Positions 54,334 to 61,876 of a DNA stretch of 64,000 nucleotides are shown in pieces. Position 1 is the first letter of the stretch, and the number at the start of each line of letters is the position of its first letter. The stretch is from Microbulbifer variabilis ATCC 700307 (GTDB lineage Bacteria > Pseudomonadota > Gammaproteobacteria > Pseudomonadales > Cellvibrionaceae): positions 180,401-244,400 of the forward strand of contig NZ_AQYJ01000022.1 in NCBI RefSeq assembly GCF_000380565.1, read 5' to 3'. The translations under genes were made by a program, and so were the position numbers. Under the pieces are notes generated by a model. It was not told the DNA's origin and searched no databases. It worked only from the letters and a program-made list of their open reading frames with translations.

Positions 54334-54972
54334 ATGGGAACAATTACTAGGGACTGCCCACATTGTCATTCCGCAAATTCAACGTTTAATACATTTGGGG
54401 AGTTCTCTGATCCGAATACAAATACACCTAAGGTTTATACAGTAGCATTAAGGTGTGGTGGTTGTCATGAAGGCTATATTATACGTGCTGAGCAACTTGG
54501 GGGGCAGAGTCCATGTCGGATCTCTGGTAATCTAGAAACATCAAAATACTTAAAGGTTATTCGAGAATATCCGGAAGCGATTACAGCAGAATATCCGAAA
54601 TATTTGCCCGATAATATTGAGAAGTTTTATATTCAGGCCGCAGATAGCTTAAAGGCAGGAAGTTACGACGCGTCTGCCATAATGTCTAGGAAAGTTTTAG
54701 AAGTTTCTGTTAAGAAATTACAGCCTGACGGAAAAGGCTCACTTTACCAACGTATTGAGAGACTTTATGAGATAGGGAAGATTACTGATGACCTTAAAAG
54801 TTGGGCTCATATTATTAGGGGTGATGGAAATGATGCGGCCCATGAGGAGGACCCGGTAACTAATTTATTTGCGGAACAGCTTCTTGATTTTACAGAAATG
54901 TTCTTGATGTACACATTTACTATGCCAGGAATGGTGAGTACAAAAAAAATATCTATATCAGAGGGTGTATAA
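54334..54972 (+). CDS. DUF4145-domain protein with zinc ribbon
   Basis: 212 aa. A four-cysteine zinc ribbon is formed by RDCPHCHS at the N terminus and ALRCGGCHEG at about 40-50. The DUF4145 region follows: EKFYIQAADSLKAGSYDASA, IMSRKVLEVSVKKL and RGDGNDAAHEEDP, with the conserved His near AAHEED. DUF4145 proteins often occur in restriction and other defence loci, but no such partner is visible here, so no role is claimed. Confidence 0.82.
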   Translation: MGTITRDCPHCHSANSTFNTFGEFSDPNTNTPKVYTVALRCGGCHEGYIIRAEQLGGQSPCRISGNLETSKYLKVIREYPEAITAEYPKYLPDNIEKFYIQAADSLKAGSYDASAIMSRKVLEVSVKKLQPDGKGSLYQRIERLYEIGKITDDLKSWAHIIRGDGNDAAHEEDPVTNLFAEQLLDFTEMFLMYTFTMPGMVSTKKISISEGV

Positions 54973-55075
54973 TTGTGAACGGAGTTTTTTGGAGCATAAG
55001 TTTTCAAATGTTTTCTAGATCTTATGCTGCTCGAAAATAATAGGCAGATTGATTATCGTATATGCGGAGAACCCA

Positions 55076-55300
55076 ATGGAACATCAAGATCCCTACAGTC
55101 ATGGCTATGAAGACTTTAAAGATGGGGTGTCCAGTAAGAAAAATCCTTACGATGAAACAGATGAATGCGATGCAACCGAGTGGCTGAGAGGTTGGGAAGA
55201 TTCTAAAGAGGATTGCCTTGACTCAATTCAGTTAAAAAATAGACAAGCTAAGTCGGGAGATAGGCTAAAGTCGGTTTCTGATATTTTAAAAGATATTTAA
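55076..55300 (+). CDS. RMF/CrpP-like small protein
   Basis: 74 aa. YSHGYEDFKDGVSSKKNPY followed by EWLRGWEDSKED matches the pattern of ribosome modulation factor and CrpP-like proteins (GY-x-G, NPY, W-x-GW). The acidic C-terminal half differs from true RMF, which is basic, so ribosome dimerisation should not be assumed. GGAG precedes the ATG at 55076. It lies just before the integrase relic. Confidence 0.65.
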   Translation: MEHQDPYSHGYEDFKDGVSSKKNPYDETDECDATEWLRGWEDSKEDCLDSIQLKNRQAKSGDRLKSVSDILKDI

Positions 55301-55406
55301 CGAGTTACGTGCAGTGGATATATAGGGGGCTCTAGTAGTAAGGTTGGCTTAGGAGTAAAAGGATTGCCTTTATTAACTAGATGGAATTCTTATTTGTTTA
55401 ATTTGT

Positions 55407-55745
55407 TCAAATTTTCTCTCCTATAGCTTGCTCATTCAAGTAAATACTAACCTCTTCGAAATCGATTTCATATTTGGCTAGGTAAGCCTGCTTAATTTAC
55501 TCATTTGTATGGGCTATTAGCTGCTTCACATTATATCCTATTCGCCTAAACCGATTAGAAACCAAGCTGTGCACTTGGTAAAATCTGGGTGGTGTTTATT
55601 TTTTTTGGTGGGCTGTTACATAAAGCGATAGCACTACGTACTTCAGTAAACATGTTACTGAGCCGATGAGAGCATACATGGAAGGTGTGCTCTTTAGTTT
55701 CCTCTGTATTGCGTTGTTAAAATATGTGGATAAGTAGGTAGTAAT
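55407..55745 (-). pseudogene. Decayed tyrosine integrase, C-terminal relic
   Basis: Minus-strand translation gives TPPRFYQVHSLVSNRFRRIG and YEIDFEEVSIYLNEQAIG, clearly matching the C-terminal end of the intact integrase at 56577. An in-frame stop (after IAHTNE) and loss of the catalytic HxxR (QVHSL instead of HEVRSL) show it is dead. DNA similarity continues to about 55745, then fades. It marks an older integrated element. Confidence 0.88.
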
Positions 55746-55868
55746 AATCTGATATATCTTTCCCCACCTCTTTGGAATTCTGTCAGGTACTTTACAGTGT
55801 TCCTCAAAGGGTGGGTGCTTTCAATATTAGGCAGTTAATTCGATTTATACGTTAAGGGATTAAAACAC

Positions 55869-56492
55869 ATGACCAAACTGTTTTTGACCTCATACTTCGC
55901 TGAGGTTGCTGACTTAATTGGAAGCTATGAGAAAGGTCTTGAAGGGAAGAGGGTTACATTTATTCCAACTGCAAGTATTCCAGAAGAGATTGATTTTTAT
56001 GTTGATGATGCAAGGCGGGCCTTCGAAAAGTTGGGCCTTACTGTGGATAACTTGGATATATCCACAGCCTCGATTAGTGAGATTGAAAATAAACTTAAGA
56101 ATAATGAATACATTTATTTGACTGGTGGTAATACGTTTTTTCTGCTTCAAGAGCTCAGACGAAGTGGGGCGGATAAAATCATACTGGAGCAGGTAAAATC
56201 CGGTAAAACGTATATTGGTGAGTCGGCAGGTTCTGTCATACTTTCACCGAATATTGCGTATGTCCAGGAGATAGATAATGCTGATGCTGTAAAGGATTTA
56301 GAGTCTTATGAGGGGCTGAATCTTGTGGATTTCTATCCATTACCTCACTACGGAAATCAACCCTTTAAGGATGCCGATGAGCATATCCTCTCTAGCTTTT
56401 CCAAGGAGATAAATATCTATCCTTGCAGTAATAACCAGGTGATTGCTGTTATTGATGGCAGTGCTGAGCTTCTAACCGTAGAAGGTGAGTAA
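55869..56492 (+). CDS. S51-family peptidase (dipeptidase E-like)
   Basis: Serine peptidase of the PepE type (207 aa). The nucleophile serine is in TYIGESAGSVIL, and IYLTGGNTFFLL is the oxyanion/strand motif; FYPLPHYGNQP holds the catalytic histidine. In the family these enzymes cleave Asp-X dipeptides or cyanophycin-like substrates. It lies between a dead integrase and a live one, so it is likely element cargo. AT-rich codon use supports transfer. Confidence 0.85.
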   Translation: MTKLFLTSYFAEVADLIGSYEKGLEGKRVTFIPTASIPEEIDFYVDDARRAFEKLGLTVDNLDISTASISEIENKLKNNEYIYLTGGNTFFLLQELRRSGADKIILEQVKSGKTYIGESAGSVILSPNIAYVQEIDNADAVKDLESYEGLNLVDFYPLPHYGNQPFKDADEHILSSFSKEINIYPCSNNQVIAVIDGSAELLTVEGE

Positions 56493-56576
56493 ATTCGTTC
56501 TGCTTGTACTAACCTGGGTTGATACCTAGAGCAGAGTTAGTACCTAAATTATTAAAAGAGCTTTTCCAGCCCTTTT

Positions 56577-57779
56577 TTAAAACTCTCGACCGATTGCCTG
56601 CTCATCCAGGTAAATAGCAATTTCTTCGTAATCGATGCCATGCCCAGCTTGGTACGCCTGGGTAACACGCTCGTCGGTATGGGCCATTAGATGTTGCACA
56701 TCCTTCACGTCATATCCCATCCGTTTAAACCGGTCTGAAGCGAGGCTACGAACCTCATGGAAGCTGGGTGGAGTTTGGCTTTTAGGTAAGCCCTTATAGA
56801 GATTGGTTGCGTTGCGGGCTTCGGTGAACATATCGCTAAGCCGGTCGGGACTTACTTGGCAAACATGTTCTTTAGTTTTCCCCGTCCGCCGTTGCTTAGG
56901 CGTGTGGCTCAGTAGGTAGGGGCAGCGAAAGTTTTTAATGCTGAGCTCTCTTGCTCGGCTAATAAGTTTGCCTAGCTGCTGATGTGTTGTCAGGTTAAAG
57001 CTTAAGTGGCTGGCTGCGAGGCTATCTCGTTGGGCTTCGGACTTGTTAATTGTTTTACGTAGATGATTGCCCTGAAGGTGCTTATCAAAACGCAGCTCGC
57101 AAATATCGGCGCGGCGCATGGTGGTGAGTATGCTGATACCCATAGCAATTTGAAGTGCTTCATAACCAAGCTCGTCCGCTTTCTCATAAATAGCCCAGTA
57201 GGCCTCAAGGGAGAGGCGTTGTCGTTTCTTGGTGGGCTTCCCTTTTTCCAGTAGGCGAGGGCGGTCGTCTGCGGTGGTGAAGGGGTTACTATCGAGTTTG
57301 CATAAACCTTCTGCCATTAGGTAATTAAAAAATTTATTAAACTCTGCACGGCGTGCGTGTTGTTGATGGTAGGTAAGGGATTCCCACCATTTGCGTAAAT
57401 CAGCCAGTTTGGCTTTGTGTATAGGAATAGCCTCGAAAGCTTCGCCAAACCGCTTCAGGGCGTTACAGCGGTTGCGCCAGCTGGCTTTGCTGGGTAAGCG
57501 TGGGTCGTTCTCTATTCGCCACTCTATATAGCCTATGGCGTGGTAGGCGAAGCTTGCTCTGTCTGGAACCTTGATCGGTTTGCTTGCTACTTGCTTGCCG
57601 CGTTGAGCATTGGCTTGCTCGGCCATTCTTATGGCGTCTTCAAGCGAGGCTGTGAACACTTTATCTCTAAGGTCTGGGCGGCGATAGCGCCAATAGTTCT
57701 CACGTCCCCGTGGGTCCGGGTAGAGGTTGTCTGGTAGTAGAGTGTCGCCCCACATGCGGGGCTTTCTGGGTCTGGCCAT
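56577..57779 (-). CDS. Phage tyrosine-recombinase integrase
   Basis: 400 aa. An arm-binding N-terminal region (PRKPRMWGDTLLPDNLYPD) and SAM-like core-binding part (about 80-180) precede the catalytic domain. Catalytic residues are visible: Arg in LTTMRRADICEL, His-x-x-Arg in FHEVRSLAS, His in LMAHTDERV and Tyr in TQAYQAG. It inserts and excises the prophage. Excisionase lies directly upstream. A decayed relative sits at 55407. Confidence 0.93.
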   Translation of the reverse strand: MARPRKPRMWGDTLLPDNLYPDPRGRENYWRYRRPDLRDKVFTASLEDAIRMAEQANAQRGKQVASKPIKVPDRASFAYHAIGYIEWRIENDPRLPSKASWRNRCNALKRFGEAFEAIPIHKAKLADLRKWWESLTYHQQHARRAEFNKFFNYLMAEGLCKLDSNPFTTADDRPRLLEKGKPTKKRQRLSLEAYWAIYEKADELGYEALQIAMGISILTTMRRADICELRFDKHLQGNHLRKTINKSEAQRDSLAASHLSFNLTTHQQLGKLISRARELSIKNFRCPYLLSHTPKQRRTGKTKEHVCQVSPDRLSDMFTEARNATNLYKGLPKSQTPPSFHEVRSLASDRFKRMGYDVKDVQHLMAHTDERVTQAYQAGHGIDYEEIAIYLDEQAIGREF

Positions 57780-57814
57780 TTCCTTGCTCGACTGCAGCTT
57801 TGTTGGTGTTGTTT

Positions 57815-58075
57815 TTAGCCTGCCAGCAGGTCTAGCCCGCTTTTAGGTTGGCCATCGTTGATGGCGGTATTCTGAGCTGGGCTTTTACCGGTGTGATCGC
57901 GTATGGCGAATCGGTCGGCATCGACATAGGGTTCCCCGGCAATGATCTGGCCGGGGATATGTTCGGCGGTGATCCATTCAATAATTTTGTCCCTACCAGG
58001 GCGAGAGCCTAATTCAAATTGCTCTCTGGCCCAGGTAGTGCCTTTAACTAGCTTACCCACGGGGTAGCCCTCCAT
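57815..58075 (-). CDS. Phage excisionase-like protein
   Basis: 86 aa. TWAREQFELGSRPGRDKI and WITAEHIPGQIIAGEPYVD fit the short winged-helix excisionase form that directs integrase toward excision. It lies 36 bases upstream of the integrase gene on the same strand, the usual position. The start at 58075 has no good ribosome site and could be a little downstream. Confidence 0.75.
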   Translation of the reverse strand: MEGYPVGKLVKGTTWAREQFELGSRPGRDKIIEWITAEHIPGQIIAGEPYVDADRFAIRDHTGKSPAQNTAINDGQPKSGLDLLAG

Positions 58076-58078
58076 GGC

Positions 58079-58306
58079 TTATTCAGGTAAAGCTCGTTCC
58101 TTTAGTTCACCATTAACAATGCTATAGGAGGTGAATGTATCGGTTTCTTTATCGAAGATTTGTACCCAGTATTTGAAGCGTTTTTCTTTGGCAATTTGTT
58201 CTGCTTTTTCCTTCGCTTCTTTTAGGGTTTCTGCTGACTGCCGGAAATCTTTAGCACCACCCATTAGTAAGTTATAACTGCCGCAAAATAGTGCATACCT
58301 TTTCAT
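58079..58306 (-). CDS. Small phage protein, unknown
   Basis: 75 aa with AGGAG eight bases before its ATG, in the int-xis transcript. Charged helix LKEAKEKAEQIAKEKRFKYW then a strand-rich end with DTFTSYSIVNGEL. No family recognised. Confidence 0.65.
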   Translation of the reverse strand: MKRYALFCGSYNLLMGGAKDFRQSAETLKEAKEKAEQIAKEKRFKYWVQIFDKETDTFTSYSIVNGELKERALPE

Positions 58307-58394
58307 TGGATTCTCCTATTCTAAAAAGGGGCTCCGTGTCGGCAGCCCAAGGATGGTTACCTCTGACTGAATGCGCCGGGGCGCGGTTAAATCT

Positions 58395-58682
58395 TTAGCT
58401 GGCCTGGGGGATGGTTCCTTTTTCGATTAAGTCCCGAATCCACACCATGCCTTTCGATGTAACCTTGGTATTAATGTATGGGACCTTCACCGGGCCGCGG
58501 TTGTATTCAGCGTTTTCTGCAACTAACAGCCCCTGTTTTACCGCGGTCTTTGTGGGTGAATTGCGCATAGGTTCACGGCTGTGCAAAAGGTCATTATTGC
58601 GTAGCAGTTTCAACAGGTTATTCCTGCCCATGTCCAGCGTTCGGGCGGCTTGAGTGATTGTGAATAGTTTTTCCTTTTTCAC
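58395..58682 (-). CDS. Phage KilAC/antirepressor-C-terminal-like DNA-binding protein
   Basis: 95 aa. LFTITQAARTLDMGRNNLLK and LLRNNDLLHSREPMRN, then YINTKVTSKGMVWIRDLIEK, match the C-terminal KilAC domain of phage antirepressors without the N-terminal Bro/Rha part. GTG start shares GTGA with the stop of the preceding gene. Probably regulates phage gene expression. Confidence 0.82.
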   Translation of the reverse strand: MKKEKLFTITQAARTLDMGRNNLLKLLRNNDLLHSREPMRNSPTKTAVKQGLLVAENAEYNRGPVKVPYINTKVTSKGMVWIRDLIEKGTIPQAS

Positions 58683-58843
58683 GCTGCCTCCTGGTTATCC
58701 ACAGTTTGTTTTGGGGGCTGACCTTGGATAGCTTCAGAGAGCGCGGCTATCTGCTCGCGCATGCCGTTGATTTGTAACTGCTGGGTTTCTACCGTGGCCA
58801 TCAGGTCTTGGGTGATTTGCAACAGCTGGGAGAATTCATTCAT
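58679..58843 (-). CDS. Short coiled-coil phage protein (54 aa)
   Basis: Starts MNEFSQLLQITQDLMATVET and ends DNQEAA, so it is mostly one helix with heptad-like spacing. It overlaps the KilAC gene by GTGA and the zinc-ribbon gene upstream by eight bases. Too short for most gene finders. Function unknown. Confidence 0.6.
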   Translation of the reverse strand: MNEFSQLLQITQDLMATVETQQLQINGMREQIAALSEAIQGQPPKQTVDNQEAA

Positions 58844-59015
58844 GGCCTGTGCCTACCACTTTCTTGAACTTTCTTTCACGGCCTATTGCCGGCTCCCAGT
58901 ACTTGCAGAGCTGGCAAGCCCAGCCGCGTAATAACAGCTTCCCGTTAAATACTGGCTCTGCGAGTTTTCCACAGAGGGGGCAGCGTATTCTTGGGAGCTG
59001 CTGGGCCTGGTTCAC
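58836..59015 (-). CDS. Zinc-ribbon small phage protein (59 aa)
   Basis: GTG start at 59015, overlapping the stop of the next upstream gene as GTGA. Contains IRCPLCGKLAEPVFN and WACQLCKYW, a clean CxxC...CxxC zinc ribbon, and ends KFKKVVGTGHE. Short, but overlaps on both sides and the motif make it credible. Confidence 0.65.
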   Translation of the reverse strand: MNQAQQLPRIRCPLCGKLAEPVFNGKLLLRGWACQLCKYWEPAIGRERKFKKVVGTGHE

Positions 59016-59314
59016 GCTGCTCCCTTCCTTTGGGTTTCAAGGTGAGACCACTCGACACAAAGGGTGCGAAACTTTTTATCGCCATGCGCAATGACGTTTT
59101 GGGGTTCTTTACCTTGGTAGCGAAGCGTAATTACGTTGAGTGCGTGCTGATAGTTATCCCCATCCAGTAGGGCGAGTTCGGCAACGGGGACCATAAAATC
59201 ATTACTGTTCCAGGCCGAAAGCAATACCTGGGCAGCAATTGCACTAGCGCCGGAGTAGCCGTTGGCTACTGTGAGCAGGGTTTCCACGCTCTGCTTTGGG
59301 CTGAAATTACTCAT
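59012..59314 (-). CDS. Phage protein of unknown function (100 aa)
   Basis: Starts MSNFSPKQSVETLLTVANGY. Hydrophobic-helical centre (GASAIAAQVLLSAWNSND) and a charged end. Overlaps neighbours by four bases on both sides, so translation is coupled. No family recognised. Confidence 0.7.
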   Translation of the reverse strand: MSNFSPKQSVETLLTVANGYSGASAIAAQVLLSAWNSNDFMVPVAELALLDGDNYQHALNVITLRYQGKEPQNVIAHGDKKFRTLCVEWSHLETQRKGAA

Positions 59315-59502
59315 GCCGCATCACCTCCAAACGGAGACCAATCGTCATCTTGCTTGGGTGAATCCGAAGTTGGTTTGGGCTGTGTGGCTACTGCGTGACG
59401 GCCTTTATGAATTGCGGCAACGATTGGCCCGGTACAACCATTTGGGCGTTTGATACCGCGTTGAGTTTGAGCTGTTGGGAGTACATAGACTGTGGCGGTC
59501 AT
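59311..59502 (-). CDS. Small phage protein, unknown (63 aa)
   Basis: Starts MTATVYVLPTAQTQRGIKRP; Pro/Asp-rich end KQDDDWSPFGGDAA suggests disorder. ATGA overlaps with both neighbours support it as a real gene. Confidence 0.6.
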   Translation of the reverse strand: MTATVYVLPTAQTQRGIKRPNGCTGPIVAAIHKGRHAVATQPKPTSDSPKQDDDWSPFGGDAA

Positions 59503-59840
59503 ACGATGCCCTCGCGGTTATTGCGGATGCGAATAGTTCGAATAGTGGGGCGGCGCTGGATACGGGTGCGTAACTGCTCCTGTGCATCGGTACCAATACC
59601 GCTAAGAACTGAGGCGATTAGGGCGAACTGAATTAATCCGTGCTTTACCGCTTTGGCTACGGCTTCAGTGCTATTGCGGGCATGCAGCTTGTAAAAGCAC
59701 TCCGCCAGCAAGTTAGTGATATTCGCTACAGAGCACTGCATAGCTTCGGCGGTCTCTTTGTTGGAGAGCCCACGGGCACGATGTGTAAGCGCTTCAGCTT
59801 GACGTGGCGCCAATGGCCTTAGATTGCTGGTTGTGTGCAT
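59499..59840 (-). CDS. LuxR-type helix-turn-helix phage regulator
   Basis: 113 aa. A LuxR/GerE HTH covers about residues 8-68: LAPRQAEALTHRARGLSNKE, TAEAMQCSVANITNLLAEC, YKLHARNSTEAVAKAV. No receiver or ligand domain, so its activity must be set by expression. It is the first gene of the overlapping minus-strand chain; two CI-type operators lie just upstream. Likely an early activator. Confidence 0.82.
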   Translation of the reverse strand: MHTTSNLRPLAPRQAEALTHRARGLSNKETAEAMQCSVANITNLLAECFYKLHARNSTEAVAKAVKHGLIQFALIASVLSGIGTDAQEQLRTRIQRRPTIRTIRIRNNREGIV

Positions 59841-59872
59841 TTTGATGCCCTGTCCTTGGTTTCTTATGCAAA

Positions 59873-59913
59873 TATAGGTATACCATTTTTAAGAGTCAAT
59901 AGGCTTACCTATT
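59873..59913. promoter_or_regulatory. Two CI/Cro-type operators, left control region
   Basis: TATAGGTATACCATTT (59873-59888) and AATAGGCTTACCTATT (59898-59913) share the TATAGGT-N2-ACCTATA pattern seen between cI and cro. They lie between the LuxR-HTH gene and the lipoprotein gene and could control both divergent promoters. Confidence 0.7.
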
Positions 59914-59985
59914 ATATTTGTTGATGTGGTTGAAATTAGATCGACTATTGATATTCTCAGTGAGCGCTTATCACGGAGGATAAGA

Positions 59986-60450
59986 ATGAAAAAACTAAGA
60001 CATGCAGTAGTGGGAGTTCTGATGGCAGCTGGCCTTGGTGGTTGTTATGCAGCGAACGAGACGCCAGTGATTATTAGTGAGTACTTTGCTTTAGAGCACC
60101 TTTCAACAAAGCAAGAAGTATTGAGTAAGGCGAGGCAGGCTTTGTTGAGGGATGGGTTTCAGATTTTGTCCTCTGATTTAGAGGCGGGTTATATCTCTAC
60201 ATCCCTAAAAAACTGGAAGCTCACGCCGGAACAAGCCAATTGTGGTGCAATTGAGGGCAGGGATTATTTAGAGGATAATTTCACCAAGACAGAAGTTGCC
60301 TTTAATGTGGTTGTTGATGATAGGGATGTGATTGTTCGTTCAAATATTCAGGGCGAATACTTACCGGGGAAGCCGGCTCAAGACCTTACTTTGAACTGTG
60401 TTTCTCGCGGTGTTATTGAAGTTGAGATGGTCAAAAAGATTCTGTTGTGA
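59986..60450 (+). CDS. Prophage-encoded lipoprotein
   Basis: 154 aa. Signal MKKLRHAVVGVLMAAGLGGC with lipobox LGGC. The mature part (RQALLRDGFQILSSDLEAGY, TEVAFNVVVDDRDVIVRS) looks like a compact alpha/beta domain with conserved cysteines near NCGAIEG and LNCVSRG. GGAGGA precedes the ATG at 59986. It is convergent with cI and shares operators with the opposite early chain. Possible lysogenic-conversion gene; function unknown. Confidence 0.78.
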   Translation: MKKLRHAVVGVLMAAGLGGCYAANETPVIISEYFALEHLSTKQEVLSKARQALLRDGFQILSSDLEAGYISTSLKNWKLTPEQANCGAIEGRDYLEDNFTKTEVAFNVVVDDRDVIVRSNIQGEYLPGKPAQDLTLNCVSRGVIEVEMVKKILL

Positions 60451-60462
60451 TTCTCAGCATTC

Positions 60463-60490
60463 AAAAAGGCCCGCTTGGGCGGGCTTTTTT
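60463..60490. terminator. Terminator between lipoprotein gene and cI
   Basis: GCCCGC pairs with GCGGGC across a four-base loop, with A run before and six T after, so it can work on both strands between convergent genes. Confidence 0.85.
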
Positions 60491-60496
60491 AGTGAT

Positions 60497-61360
60497 TTAC
60501 TCGGGGCTGTAAGAACCAATAATTACGCCACAAAACGATATATCTTTACCGGTCACATCCATCGGGGAGTAGGTCGGATTGATGGGGCGTAAATAAATAT
60601 GGCCCATGTCTTCTGCATAAGTTTTGAAGGTAACTTCGCCATTTAATTTGGCGATAACTCGACAACCATTGATAAGGGCTTTATCAGGGTCAACAAAAAT
60701 TATGGTACCTTCAGGGTAGGACTTTTGCCCAGGATAGGGGCTGGTCATGCTATCGCCGTTTACACGTAATGCGTAAGTACGATCCGAGTGCTTTGCTGGG
60801 CAGGGTATCCAGTCTTCGGCATCTCCAGGCTCGAATATATCGATGGACTCACAAAACTCTCCTGCTTGAACCCAGCTAATCAGTGGCACCCGGCCTTGTA
60901 TGCGAGGGCCTGGGCTTACGTTGCTTAGAGCACCTGCTTTTTCTGCTGCTTTATCGTGATCCAGTGATCCTAAAGGAAGCTGCAATCCATCTTCTATAGC
61001 CCTTGCAACTCTACTGTTGATAGCACGATTTTCAGTAAAAATAGCTTGAAGCTGGCTTTCGAGTTTCGGAAGTTTTTGGGCTAACCCCTCTATTCCGAAT
61101 TCATTAAGTAGCGGATCCAAATTTTTGCGCCGAACTTCCTCTACTGAGGCATTACGCATTACGCCATTACCAGTAGCGAGCCAAAGGGGATTAACACTGA
61201 GGTATAAAGCTATTTGAGTAATGTAGCGTGTGCCATAAGACCTTCCATTCTCTAGCTCTGAATAGGATGGTTGAGTAATACCTACAGCTTCTGCGACCTG
61301 CTTCTGTGTCTTGCCGGCAGCTTTTCGGGCCTCTTTGAGCCTGTCCTTTAATTCGGTCAC
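60497..61360 (-). CDS. CI-like phage repressor with S24 peptidase domain
   Basis: 287 aa. An XRE helix-turn-helix (about 5-60; KTQKQVAEAVGITQPSYSEL) binds operators. The C-terminal LexA/S24 domain holds the Ala-Gly cleavage site (VQAGEF, 166-167), Ser204 in NGDSMTSP and Lys238 in RVIAKLNGE. So it should be inactivated by RecA-stimulated self-cleavage on DNA damage. It is divergent from the Cro-like gene across two operators. Confidence 0.93.
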   Translation of the reverse strand: MTELKDRLKEARKAAGKTQKQVAEAVGITQPSYSELENGRSYGTRYITQIALYLSVNPLWLATGNGVMRNASVEEVRRKNLDPLLNEFGIEGLAQKLPKLESQLQAIFTENRAINSRVARAIEDGLQLPLGSLDHDKAAEKAGALSNVSPGPRIQGRVPLISWVQAGEFCESIDIFEPGDAEDWIPCPAKHSDRTYALRVNGDSMTSPYPGQKSYPEGTIIFVDPDKALINGCRVIAKLNGEVTFKTYAEDMGHIYLRPINPTYSPMDVTGKDISFCGVIIGSYSPE

Positions 61361-61397
61361 TTGGAAATTCCGTAACGTGCTTTGTGAAGAAGTATGT

Positions 61398-61460
61398 TAT
61401 AGGTCTACCTATATCATGAAAAACTGGAATACCAGTTGACTGAATATAGGTATACCGATA
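61398..61460. promoter_or_regulatory. Two CI/Cro operators, right control region
   Basis: TATAGGTCTACCTATA (61398-61413) is a perfect palindrome except its centre. TATAGGTATACCGATA (61445-61460) is a second, imperfect copy. A TTGACT at 61436-61441 may be the -35 of the cro promoter, so the second site would overlap that promoter. Confidence 0.8.
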
Positions 61461-61470
61461 CTCTCCAGGA

Positions 61471-61731
61471 ATGGACAAATCAGATCGGGTCGAAAAAGCC
61501 GTCCGAAAGCTGATAGAGCATTTCGGGGGGCAAAAGGATACTGCTAAAGCGCTACGTGTAAGTCAGCCCACTGTCAGTAACTTGCTGCATGGAAAGCATG
61601 GCGCATCAGCTGAATTGGCTTTGCGTGCTGAGCTGGTGGCAGGTGGAGTTGTTAGTGCTGTTGATCTCTGCCCGAAGCTTGCTCAGCTTTTTTGTGATGC
61701 GGGTCAGCAAGAGACGATAAGAGTCCAGTAA
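61471..61731 (+). CDS. Cro/YdaS-like phage regulator
   Basis: 86 aa with a helix-turn-helix: KLIEHFGGQKDTAKALRVSQ then PTVSNLLHGKHGASAELALRA. YdaS/Cro family size and position, divergent from cI. Expected to oppose CI and open lytic growth. Confidence 0.87.
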   Translation: MDKSDRVEKAVRKLIEHFGGQKDTAKALRVSQPTVSNLLHGKHGASAELALRAELVAGGVVSAVDLCPKLAQLFCDAGQQETIRVQ

Positions 61732-61876
61732 GTAAGCTAGCCGAGCATGAGTTTGCTGGCGAAACCTGAAAAACAATCATTTTCAAATTCCTCTGTTGTG
61801 ACTTGGTAATTCTGCTGCTTGTGGAGTAGGGCGGTAATCCGGTGCGCTATATGGAAATTTATACAGGAGGTGCGTG

